Assembly: GCA_017506865.1 (NCBI GenBank)
Contig: JAFCMP010000049.1
Coordinates: 248,001 to 312,000, forward strand
DNA from: Tribonema minus
Taxonomy: Eukaryota > Sar > Xanthophyceae > Tribonematales > Tribonemataceae
Direction: 5' to 3'
DNA length: 64,000 nt
This document shows, one piece after another, positions 47,301 to 57,579 of the stretch; positions within the stretch are counted from its first letter, which is position 1; the number at the start of each line of letters is the position of its first letter. Below the pieces are notes generated by a model, which was not told the origin of the DNA, made no database searches, and was given only the letters and a program-made list of their open reading frames with translations. The position numbers were made by a program, and so were the translations under genes.

Positions 47301-49107
47301 TGTTGTTCACTGACACCAAAGTCTGCCCCCCCCTCCTCCTCCCCCCCCTCATTTTTGTTCTTTGACACTAAAGTCTGCCCCCCCCTTTCCCCCCTCCCCT
47401 CATTGTTCCTCAGACGGCCCCGCGCTCCACAAGCACCGCTCAGTTCACCGCCCCCGCTATGACGCACTTCCGCGCGAAGAGCACGGGGAACGTTCTCACG
47501 CGCCGCGCCACCGCCGGGCCCGACGCTCACATGACCGCAACCAGCCCAACTTCAACATCGTCGCGCAGGCTGAGCAGTACGCCCCTTACGGGCAGCAGCC
47601 CCACAGCTGCATCCGCTTCAGCCAGAAGGCACGGCAGCACGCCCACTACGGGCAACAGCCCCGGCTCGAGCAGACGGCTCAGTGCCACCACACCCACTGC
47701 TTCGGGAGCATCGCAGCGGATCAGCACAACGCCGATTGCGCTTGCGGCAAGCAGCCCCACTGCGTCAGCGTCGGTGCGCAGGCTCAGCACCACTCCTATT
47801 GCGGTGGCGGCGGACTCTGCAGGCCCCTCTCACCGCAGGGGAGGGGCGTCTTCTAGGGGGGGGGAGAGCAGGGGATCGTCGTCACACATCAGGGGGTCAT
47901 CGCAGCAGGCTAACGGGTCGCGTTCTTCTACAGGCGGGGCGGTGGAAAGTTCTGCGTTCGCACGCCGCGATACCGATGCCTCCAGCGCAGCGCACACTGA
48001 GGCCAGCAGTCAAGGTGAGGCAGTAACCTGGGTGGACTGTTGCCCTTATCATTAGGATATGAGCGGTCACAACCAGCCAACGTGTAATGATGCTGCAGGG
48101 CTACTGCACGTCTCTCAAGTTTGATGTCGTTTGCATCATCAACAGGAATTGCATTGTTGTTTGTACCTATACCAAGCATCAGCTGATGGACGTGCTGACG
48201 ATACTATTACAGCAATGCTTGTCATGACCATTGTAGTCTGGGGCTTGCTTCTTTTCAAGCAGACAAACTGTAATGTAGGCTCCAGGCCACTGAGTCAACA
48301 TGATGCCAAAGGCTTTGCATAAGCAGACAAACTGTTATGTAGGCTCCAGGCCACTGAGTCAACATGATGCCAAAGGCGTTGCATGTGACTGCAGGATTGC
48401 GCAAGGATGTGCGGGGCCCAAACATCTACATGAGTTGTGAAAACTCAAATTGCACCTGTGCACACAATGAAAAAAGATGAACTGCAACGGCACACAGGCT
48501 ACCAAACATTGTCACAGTCGGTCCCACTGACCCCCTGTGAGCACTGTGAAGCACAGCCATTGCTAATGGTGCCGCGTGCTCCACCTGGATGCACCATTGC
48601 AGGGGAGATCCCACCACCTGCTAGAGGATCTGCCACAAAGTCTTCCAAGAGTCAGCGCGAAAGCTTCATCAACCCGCCCAAGGCGCGATCCATGCTGCGC
48701 CAAAACCTGAAGGTGAATACCTGTTGGTGCTACTGTAAATGTCCTTGCAAAGTACAACACTTTCTAAAGCAATGTCTGTACGTGGCACAAGAGTCCACGT
48801 GCAGCAACACAGTATTGCAAGTGCCCTTGCTATGTCAATCTCGCTGACCCTGCACAGTGCGCGAGCAATGCTGGTCATGCCGCATGAGTGCCGTCCTGTG
48901 CAGGACAAGACATTGCATACATGTACTGCGGCCGCTACCACTTGCCCCACCAACACATAGCACTATGTACCTGCATGTGACTTTGGTGGCATGCCAAGGC
49001 AGCAGTAGGATGACATGCTGGAGAGAGTACAACGTCTGAGCACAGCTCTCGCATCGTCACCGCAAACACTCCCTTGCTCAAGAGTGCCGTGTCATCCACA
49101 CTCATAG
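29324..49107 (+). CDS. Giant armadillo-like / coiled-coil protein, at least 34 exons
   Basis: Exons found: 29324-29440, 29937-30059, 30364-30558, 30998-31153, 31570-31672, 32216-32298, 32719-32784, 33210-33308, 33852-33934, 34602-34672, 35141-35232, 35675-35949, 36294-36446, 36956-37067, 37591-37701, 38348-38420, 38900-38967, 39346-39396 (weak), 39795-39882, 40290-40384, 40744-40830, 41421-42005, 42346-42387, 42850-42996, 43380-43454, 44149-44355, 45064-45186, 45636-45689, 46048-46086, 46741-46917, 47414-48014, 48395-48433, 48603-48712, 49009-49107. Phases agree throughout; about 1,530 residues. The true N-terminus lies upstream and was not found. In order: Ala/Leu/Val-rich armadillo/HEAT-like helices (about 1-400), a Ser/Pro linker, more helices, an acidic DDDDEDEVEDDD exon, an Ala/Glu coiled coil (about 760-960), a six-Pro run (about 1055), then a Ser/Thr-rich tail. 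Likely a cytoplasmic or cytoskeletal scaffold; no catalytic motif is visible. The last exon is less certain (alternative acceptor at 49140). Confidence 0.75.
30849..31009 (+). repeat. Tandem duplication covering a 3' splice site
   Basis: Two copies (30849-30931, 30932-31009) share GCTCTATGGT, ATGTATGCACACCACATTGA and ACTGCAGGCGCTGGAGTGT. The second copy carries the true acceptor of the 30998 exon. The first carries an identical decoy acceptor at 30919. Confidence 0.85.
33342..33477 (+). repeat. 75-bp tandem duplication in an intron
   Basis: AAGCAGTTTTCTATTGGCAA at 33342 recurs with one change at 33417. Both copies run through a CTCTTGCTACA segment. The duplication starts about 33 bp after the donor of the 33210-33308 exon. 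Confidence 0.85.
47251..47413 (+). repeat. Three C-rich repeats forming a splice acceptor
   Basis: Three units of about 53 bp, each ACTGACACCAAAG-CTGC or a variant, then a long C run, then CTCATTGTT-like sequence. In the last unit the end has become CTCATTGTTCCTCAG, which is the acceptor of the 47414 exon. Confidence 0.85.
48257..48384 (+). repeat. 64-bp perfect-register tandem duplication
   Basis: 48257-48320 and 48321-48384 differ at only two positions. The array ends ten bases before the 48395 exon acceptor. Confidence 0.95.
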
Positions 49108-51061
49108 TGCATCAGGTTGATGGTGAACTGCGTTGATGCAGGGGATTGCTGACATTGCTGCGCGTTGCTTGGTTTGCCTGCTTGTTGTGTCCAGGGGCTC
49201 TTTACGAAGGCACCGCCAACATGAACCGCAGCCTGGCGTGGGTGCACAAGCCATCAGATATGTGATCTTTGTCAGCATGCTGCAGTGCTCATCTTGTGTG
49301 TGCACGGCCGGCATGTGCCCATTCCATGTTGACTTGGCAACGCCATGGTCAAGGGAGAGCAAATTGCTCCCAGACGGGGCTCCTCTTTGCATATGAATTA
49401 ATGCACGCGGAGAAAAATGATGTCCACGATTGCATCTTTGTGCTCTTTCTCGCAATATGTGTGCGGGTGCTGCACTTGGCTCATACATGTATACTATGCG
49501 TGCATGCACGCATGTTTTGACGATCATCAGGAATTATCAAAGTGTGCAGCACATTCTGTTCATGTGGGGGGGGTGAGCATCGGAGCAGACAGTCAACTGG
49601 ACATAACAACATGAATGTCACATTATTCTAGGCACATGGCAATGGTTTTGATGGCCAGGCTTAAGGTCCTTCTTTTGCAACACCCGGGCCACCAAGGAAT
49701 CTTGGCAAGGATCCATGTCCTGCCTGAGATGACATATCCTTTCAGTTAAAAAACTTCAGGCGGGGCAACAGGAGCGGAGCCATCAAAGGTTCTAGATCAG
49801 CACCTGCTTCAACATGACTGTCGATGCAGCTGTGGGGCATGCAAGCATGACATGACACTACTGGTGCATTGAAGCCCTGGCGCCGCCAACTGCTTGCCAG
49901 GAGTCCTGGCCCATGAATGGTTTCAGCATAATATAGCCGGGGTCAGCCAGCCAGCCGGCCAGCCACTGAATCCATCTCGCGCCTCGTCACGTTGAACCGA
50001 GCGAGCAGGAATTTCGATTTTTCCATGTCTTAGTCCAAGTCACTAGTGCACTGCATCGTAATGAGCTGTCCATGTGCTGCCACCAATTGGGTGTACACAA
50101 CCATCGTTTGCTTCAGCCGCCTGAGCTCAATCAGGCAATCAGGCATACAAGCTACTGATTCAGAATATCGTTTAGAAGATTGCCATTGAGCATTGAGAAT
50201 ACTACATACATATGATCCATGTAGAACACGCCATTTAAGAAAGGTGGCCTCATTAAGACTTCAAGGACAGCCTGAGAGTGTCGACATTGAAACACCATGA
50301 TCACACTTACGCTGAACGTATTCACAGGCATTAGAAAGGACAAGGTGACAACGACCGCTGTCTGTGCGATTCGCGGCGCGCGTGCCATCGCCATCGAGCA
50401 CGCGCCATCGCCATCTGAGCACTGTTCATTCAAACGGGCGCCATTGCAGCTGGACCCTCAAATTGCAATGGCTGAGCCAAAGGCGTTGTGGTCATCACAT
50501 TGCATGGCATGTCATTTGCTCAACTGAACACAACACAACGTGAGAGCAGCATGGCTCTTGATGGCCCAGTACGCGGGATGCCAAACCGGATGCAAAGCTG
50601 CTGTTCGGCTTGCTGATGATGCTATGGCATTGCTGGTGTGGTCAGTCTGAGAGTATTTCATGTTGCCACCGCTGCTGCGCAGCCACAGCGCCGTTTCAAA
50701 TGCAAGGGGGGGCACAGGGCGCACACCAGCCGTTGCGCCCACAGCTTGTGGAGCTGTCGCACAAAGCTGCAGCCCTCTTTGCGCTGACAGAGCGCTGCTG
50801 CACGCTGCAAGCAGTTGTGCCAATGAAACACTGCCATGCGCTGTCCCAATGCGCTGTTGCACGCCATCGCTATCAAGTGCCTCCGTGCATGTATGCTGCG
50901 CTATTTGACGTGGTACCCTGCTAATTCAGATCAACAACGGCGCCCGCTGTGCCGCGCGCACCCCCCCCCCCTCCTCTCCACCAATGCATTTCAATGACCA
51001 GAAGTCTTGTAATCTGCCGGCTTGACACCCGTTCACTCCAAGTTCAACTTCAACTCACGGC
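49108..51061. other. Intergenic or unresolved, 2 kb
   Basis: No gene is assigned. Around 50.68-50.92 kb both strands offer exon-like reading (plus: a frame after CTGCTGCGCAG ending TAA at 50924; minus: a frame after CTGCTTGCAG giving RAAALCQRKEGCSFVRQLHK), and I could not choose. A CCAGCCAGCCGGCCAGCC run lies near 49950. Confidence 0.35.
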
Positions 51062-54000
51062 TCAGTCCATGTCCTGGAGCATGAGGCACGGCGGCACCAT
51101 CGGGATCATGCTGTCAAGGTGCAACAGCACGTCGAGAGTGTCGAACGCGCCGCCGCCGACGCTGCCGCAGCACGCCCCTACTACCCCGGGTAGTCTGCTG
51201 TTGCCGTCCTCGAGCGCAAGACACGGCGACACGGCGGGGATCATACTGTCGAGGTACGACAGCACGTCAAGGTTGTTGAATGTACTGCCAACGCCGCTGC
51301 CGCCGTCGCCACCGCCGCCGCAAGCCCCTGAGTCGCTGTTGCCGTCCTCGAGCACGAGACACGGCGGCACCACGGCTGTCGAGGTACGTCAGCACGTCAA
51401 GGTTGTCGAACGCGCTGCCGCCGCCGCCGCTGCCGCTGTCGCCACTGTCGCCGCACGCCTCAGACACCCCGTTGGCGGCCTTCAGCACCTCAAATAATTC
51501 GTCCTTTCTCAAATGTTTCGCCGCTGTCTTGCTTCTGCAGAGGCTGAAATCCACCACCACTTGCATCAGCGCTTTCCTCTGCATGCAAGCAAAGGGCTCC
51601 CCCCCCCACACACGGCGGTGTGTTGTGGCCCAGTGCTTGACGTCCTCGCTGCAGCCCTTGAGCTTGTACGGCTTCCCCTTCCTGGTCTTAGCTGCGCAAG
51701 AAGGAAGTGGCATCAGCATGGGCGCAGGCGCAGTGTGTTACCTCTCAGCAAGCATGTGTTCGAGGTGCACCATCAATGGCTGCTGGAATGAGTGAATTGA
51801 ATGCCCACGCTTGTGACAAGAGCGCACTCCAGATCACACGTAGAGCACTGCTGTTGAGTCACTTGTGCACGCACAGCGCCTTGCGCGCACTCAGCAGCCT
51901 CCCCCCGCACCTCACGTACCAGTCGCACGCTGTGTGCCATGCTGATCTACACATGTGAGCTGGGGCAATGGCAGCTTGACGTGGTTCGCGGACGCAACTC
52001 CTTAGTGAGCAGTGCCACCATCATGTTGAAGCGATGCATGACAGAGCTTTGAAACGGCGGCGTTTTGATGCTGGAGGACCTACATGACTTTCAGTCAACG
52101 CGACCCTCAAAGACTGAGTGCGATGCAGATGGTAACAAGGGCACTCCGACCCCCAGGAGGCACGCGCACTCCAGCAGCAGCAGCGGCGCGGCAGCATGTT
52201 CAACCTCAAGTTGAAGTGACACACCACTTCAACATGACCACAACAACTTCAACATGACCACGACTTCAACATGTCATTGAACAAAAGCCTTGTTCAGCAC
52301 TCCAGCTTGCAGCAGCAGCTTGAAGATGGACGAGCAATAATGCCTCGCCGGTGCGAAATGAGAGCGCAGCGCCCTTTGCCAACATGTTCTGGTGGCTACA
52401 CCATTATGGCAAAGACAACTTAACCACGGTGCTTCACAGAAGCGGCCTAGCTGCCAAATTGCGTGACTCGGCACTCACCGCCTTCGGCCTTGCGCTTCCT
52501 TGTCCCCCTGGACACCGTGCCATCGGGCTTCAGCTCCCCCTCCTCGTAGTCCGCTGAGCCTGCGTAGCGCAAACAAGAGCCCGTGCGCGAGCAGTGAGCA
52601 GTGTCTCAGCGCCCGCCCGCACCTGTAACCCCTGGCTTATAATGCGAAGGGGGAGAAAGTAGCACACCCAGCGCTCGCTCGGAATGAAAGGCGACCGGTT
52701 GAAGTTCACGGGCGCATGACGCAGCAGCAGCACTACACTGGACATGTTTGTCACCGTGAGGACACATGCGCGCGTGCGCTCGCTCGCTCCACGGCAAGCA
52801 GCAAACCAGTGGTGCCACTACTGCAGCTGTAAATGCTGGAGGCCATGCAGGCAGTCCTGAGGCTCAGAGCATGAGCGCGGTGCAGATCGTGGAACGGCAA
52901 CCCCCAACTTCAACTTCAACTGCAACACGAGGGGGCGCGCACCAGGCATTGTCGAATAATTCGGGACACCGAGTGCAGCACTCGAGTATGACCGAGTATT
53001 ACTCGGCACTCGGTGCCGCACAGGAACTTATACTCGGTCAATATTCACTCGGTCTGCAGAAGCAGCTGTGGATAATCACTCGGTCTGACGGCTACAACCG
53101 AGTATGCGACCGAGTACAGTGGCGCGGTTGCAAACAGGCTTGGCCTGCGGGCTCGCTTGCCCGGACCGTTTCGCGACCATTCTCGGTCCTCCGACGCGGG
53201 CTTTTCAAACTTTTTGAACCAGTGACTCCTGCTCCTGCTGTCATGGAGGCGGCAGCTGCTGCGGTCGATTCTGCTGCTGATGCTGCTGCAGATTTAATTG
53301 TCATCGACGAGACAGAAGCTTCGCTGCCTGCAGTAGCAGCAGCAGCAGCTGGCCCTGAAGCTGCGCTGCCTGCAGCAGCAGCTGGCTCTGACCCACCGAT
53401 TCTTTGGGAGGACGATGATCGCCTGGCCCCGTACACTGTCGTCGAGCGCGAGGGTGCCATCTACAAGTATTATGTCATCGTGGAGCACCCCACGGACAAT
53501 ACGAAGCTGCTGGCATTTTGGTGCTTTTCCCTACCCTGCTCTGCTAATCAGCTGGCGCTCCTTACCCTTGCAATACATGTTTGCGGCACATGACTCATAT
53601 TCAAGTTAACACATTATTGCCTGACATGGTCAGCAGATGGTCATGATGACTCTGTTAACTCTGCTGCAGCAGTGCTGCTAGATGTGTATCGTGTGATCAT
53701 GCTGCAAACCCCACATGCTGCACGTGTGCTGCAAGTGTTATGCCTGATTCACATGCGAATGCATGCTGCAATGCATCAATACTCGCCAATACGCGGTCAA
53801 TACTCGCCAATTACTCGGTCAATACTCGCCTGCAGCCTTTAGGGCCCATACTCGGTGTGCGAGTAAATACTCGCACTCGGTTTGGCTGCCGAGCTGCAGC
53901 ACTCGTACTCGGTGTGCCCAACATGGCAAGTATACTCGGTGCATACTCACTCGGTCTCTGCATGAGTCACCCATACTCACACTCGGGGGGTAAAAGTGCA

Positions 54001-57000
54001 TATTCAGCAATGTCTGGCGCGCACCTAGGCTTGCCAGCAATGGTGAGAGCACTCTACTGCTGCGCAGTGACATGTCCTGTAACCTGAAATGCCACAATTC
54101 AACTTCAAGTGGCTCAGTCACGTGGCCAATCACCCGGGCTTGCCAACAATGGTCAAGGCAGTCCCTACTGCTCTTGTACCCACCGCGCCTGCTGCCCAGG
54201 TGCGTCTTGAACGCGGAGGAGCCGGCGGCCGCCAACACAGCAATGTACACCTCGGGGGTGGCGCGCTGGTTGGTGGCGGTGGAGAGGTGGTAGACACCAG
54301 TCTCCCCGGGCACCGCCGTCAGCGTGAGGCCGCGCAGGGCCTCATCGAGTGCGGCGATGGCTTTCACGATTGTGCGCACGCGCTCCAGGTGCTGAGCCGG
54401 CACGTCGGCACCCTCGACCCAGTTGGCGGCAATGCCTGTACAGGCGGGGGAGCACATGCAGGTAAAATGTAAGAGCACGGCTGTCTTGCCTGCGGGCGCG
54501 CAAGAACGAGATTGAGAGTGAGATGCGCGCGGCAGCGGCGCGCACAGGTCAAGTCAGGACGAAGAGGCGCGCGCGCTGCAGCAGCAGCGGCGCGGCAGCA
54601 GCATGACAATGCGCCTGGCAAGAACGTGTGGTGAGCACTCAGGCTGCTGCAGATGGTGTGCAACAGTTAGAGAGCGCGCAGCACCGACAGCGCTTGCGTC
54701 ACATAGTCAAACCAGTGACGTGATAGTGACATGGATGCGCTGTTGATGTGACGCACCAAAGTGAAAACACGGACAAAGAGATGCTTTGCACCTGCGCGCG
54801 CACACCAAGCGAATGGTTCAGGTTCATGATTGAAGTGCAACCTCAATACATGCAACTTCAACATGAGATCAACTGCAACATGAGCGCTAAGCCGTGTACC
54901 CCTTTTTATGAGCGCTGCCCCCACCGCCGCCGCCGCTGCCGCCAAATACGATGGCAAACACCAGCAGCAGCACCTGCAGCGCGTGACATGGTACCGATCC
55001 GCCTAGCCATCTCACCCAAAGGCATATCGCGGGCTGCCACAGAGCTGACGGTTGGTGCAATCGCAGATCTGCACTCACAAGCGTGCGCCTCATGAGGATG
55101 ATTTCAACTTCAACAGCATGCTGAACCATGTGACTTGTGGTCTACCACAAACGGAAACCGTTTGTTTGGCGTACACAGCACAAATAAAACGCAAATGACG
55201 CTCTTCATTACGAGATCGCTCCGCCGTACTAGTGTCGACCTCCCCCCCCCGCCGGTAGATGACCTCACACTCCACCCCGTCATCACGTTTCTCCCGGGGG
55301 TGCAGGTCCACCACGCCATGCAGCAGCAGCTGCCGCACCAGCTCCCGTATGCAAACAGGCTCCGAGCCCATGCCGTCTCCGGCCTCCTCCTGCTGCCAGG
55401 AACGGTCAACGCTGCCGTCTGACGCCATTCGGAAGAAGAAGCGTGTGGCCGCGTTGAACAGCGGGCCGCACCACTCCTGCGACACGACGGCGCGGCACCA
55501 CGTCTCAAGGTCGATCGTCGTGTGTTTGACGTCGCCGCCGCGACTGGTCTCCAGGGTGTAGCCAGCCGGTGCCGACAACTCCCCCACCCTGCTCTCCGCC
55601 ACGAGAAGCCGGCGTGGCCGCCACCGACGCGTGCAGCCGGCGCGCGGACACCACTCCACGCCGCCAGGCAGCACCACCCAATCCTGCTCCGTGTGGGCCG
55701 CTATGGCTAACGCCTCGTCCTCCAGCCGCGCAAAGCCCACCTTCAGTTTGCGGGGCGTGATGCGGCCGTCGTCGTCAGGCAGCAGCCGCGCCTCCAGCTC
55801 GACCCGCACACGCTGCTGCGCTGCCGCCACCGTTGTGCCTTTCACCGTGTATGCGCAGCGCAAGGCCGCCTTCGTCACGAGTTGGTCGGTGCTTAAGTCG
55901 CCGTACGCCGTGCTGCGCTCGACGGGCTCGGCTGCGTCGCGCCGCGTGGCCTTGACGGCCTTGGAGCCAGCGGTGCGACCCACGACAGCGCCGGATCCTC
56001 TCGTCTGGAGGCCATCGCGGATGCGGTGCAACGGCACCGTTGCGCCAGGCTCGCCGCAGAGCACCTCCTCTATGGGCCCGAAGACGCACTGGCTTTGCGG
56101 CCCATCGCCAAACTGCTGGAAGCGCTGGATCTCTGCCCACGTGCACACGAACTCCGTGCCGCTGCCGCCGCCGCCGCGCCGCTGCAGCTCCAGACGCAGG
56201 CCCAGGACAACCTCTGGGCTGCAGCTGCCGTCGCCCCGCAGGGCGCTGCGCGTGGCGATCGCATAGCCGCCTTGGCGGGCGTCAAGCAGGACCTTGAGCG
56301 GATCAACACCATCATACAGTTGCCCCAGCGCCGCTGCGCGGACAGTGTCCATGCAGGGCGGCACGCCACCGAAGCTGTCCTGGTTCTTGCGGATGAACTC
56401 TATCGCCTCCGCTCTCTTCAGGAAGTACGCTATGCGTCCTGCACCCTCCTTTGTGTAATGGGGCACCAGTGTTACGGTGTCATCCGGCCCTGCGGCGGCA
56501 AGTTTGGCTGATATAATGGCGCGGTGTACGTCGGCTTGCTGAAGTGCAGCACCGACGGCTGCAGTGTCGGCGGCGGCAACGGCGGCGGCGGCGGATGTGG
56601 TGGCGGTGGCGGCACAGGCGGCGGCGGCAGTGACCGCCTTAGCGCGGCGAGGGCAACGGAAGGCTGGCGCAGCTGGTGGTGCAGGTGCTGCGACGGCGGC
56701 AGATGACTCGAACGGCGCAAGTGCTGGCGGCGGCGGCGCTGCGGCAGCTGCAGCCACCTCTTGCGCATCATGGATGATGGCAAAGCCCTGCACACACACA
56801 ATTTAGAGTGTGAGAGCCGAGTCAGTGAGTATACCGGCAATGCCCACTGAAGAACGACATTTTAAAGGGCATCTGGTCTTTGAAAGTTGGCAACAACTTT
56901 TGCTACAGGGTTTGGCGCCTTGGCTTGACAACTGCAACTACTTGTGCCGCCATCTCCAAAGCCTGAAATGAACTGATGAAGTTCATATCATATCAGTTGG

Positions 57001-57544
57001 TCACGATGTGAATTGCGGTTAACGATCCCTAATGCGGCCAACGTTCAACGGAAGTGACGGGGGAAGTGGAATGCACATTCTACGGTGTGGGCTCACGAAG
57101 ATACTGGAATAATAGGTGCAAAATTTCAACTCGAGATCAAGTGTATATCATGAGTTTGACACTGCAGAATCTGATGCCGCCACCAGTCAGCTGCATGACG
57201 GCTTTCATCAGTGCATTGAAAGCCATCTGTGCCGCCTTGCGGCGTTGTTTACCAAATCGTTGGTTCTTGCTGACCTGGCTGGCGTCGCTGATGCCCCTTG
57301 CGTCCACCAGGCCTTCTCCCAAGGCACGCGCCTCAGCCGCCGTTGGGGCAACAGTCGCCGCATGGTCCAACTGTTGCCGCTTAGACCACGACAGCTTGGA
57401 TTGCGGCTGCACTGCCTCATGTAGCGGTGTCCAGTTTTCTGCCTCCTCCGCGATGGCATCTTGTAGCCTCTGGGGGGGCTTCCCCTTACGGCAAGGGCGA
57501 GCATCGCCTCCTCCCCCGACGAGCCACGATGCGGGAGTTGCCAT
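51062..57544 (-). CDS. Unrecognised large protein, six exons, frame-broken near its end
   Basis: Proposed exons: 57544-57275, 56787-55175, 55068-54974, 54435-54184, 52559-52479, 51691-51062. Phases agree at every join. The product would be about 980 residues: a 90-residue Ala/Arg-rich start, a long exon with AAAPPPP low complexity then a globular Cys/Trp-containing region (EQDWVVLPGGVEWCPRAGC), a helical part (IAANWVEGADVPAQ), a basic stretch that may be a nuclear signal (RGTRKRKAEG), KHWATTHRRVW, and three C-terminal repeats of FDNLDVL-YLDS. The first and second exon joins are the least certain. In the final exon, eight bases missing from the first repeat shift the frame, so later repeats are read only from another frame. 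The hAT element sits in the intron between 54184 and 52559. I know no family for it; it may be decaying. Confidence 0.5.
51078..51440 (-). repeat. Three tandem coding repeats of 134-138 bp
   Basis: On the plus strand the units begin near 51078, 51212 and 51350 (GAG-(A/G)C-(A/C)-AG-CACGGCG). On the gene strand each codes for FDNLDVL-(Y/H)LDSMIP-V-PCL-LEDGNS plus a Gly/Cys linker. The copy nearest the 5' side of the gene lacks eight bases near 51374, which shifts the frame. Confidence 0.8.
52226..52276. repeat. Three ACTTCAACATGACCAC repeats
   Basis: ACTTCAACATGACCACA, ACTTCAACATGACCACG and ACTTCAACATGTCAT follow one another with 0-3 nt spacers. They lie in an intron of the minus-strand gene, next to a CAAGTTGAAGTG palindrome-like stretch. 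Confidence 0.8.
52943..54016. mobile_element. hAT-superfamily DNA transposon, 1,074 bp, with 8-bp TSD
   Basis: The left end is CAGGCATTGTCGAATA at 52943. The right end, read inwards on the other strand, is CAGACATTGCTGAATA, ending at 54016. Both are flanked by the same 8-bp sequence GCGCGCAC (52935-52942 and 54017-54024). CAGR-starting inverted ends with an 8-bp target duplication define hAT elements. Subterminal blocks (about 52969-53118 and 53783-53984) are packed with ACTCGG/CCGAGT words in both orientations, the usual transposase-binding arrangement. Inside is only one short frame, so it is probably non-autonomous and must be mobilised from elsewhere. It lies in an intron of the minus-strand gene, so the host exons are intact around it. 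Confidence 0.9.
53243..53593 (+). CDS. Short ORF inside the hAT element
   Basis: ATG at 53243 follows CTGCTGTC and opens 116 codons to TGA. The start is Ala-rich with Asp/Glu, then a more globular RLAPYTVVEREG and YKYYVIVEHPTDNTKLLAFW. A donor-like TTTTG|GTGCTT lies near 53520, so this may be the first exon of a former transposase gene with the catalytic part deleted. No hAT dimerisation motif or BED finger is visible. It could equally be host sequence captured by the element. Confidence 0.35.
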   Translation: MEAAAAAVDSAADAAADLIVIDETEASLPAVAAAAAGPEAALPAAAAGSDPPILWEDDDRLAPYTVVEREGAIYKYYVIVEHPTDNTKLLAFWCFSLPCSANQLALLTLAIHVCGT

Positions 57545-57579
57545 CCTACTCCCTGCTTTACTTCACTCTACAAAGATCT

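Noticed and set aside
49140..49396. Alternative last exon of the giant gene (GIADIAARCLVCLL..)
   Set aside because: It is also in phase after a GATGCAG acceptor, but 49009-49107 comes first, continues the charged helix (DDMLERVQRLS) and ends in a stop. Transcripts could still overturn this.
50152..50433. 93-codon minus-strand ORF with hydrophobic middle
   Set aside because: Ordinary length for chance at this base composition, with no supporting context.
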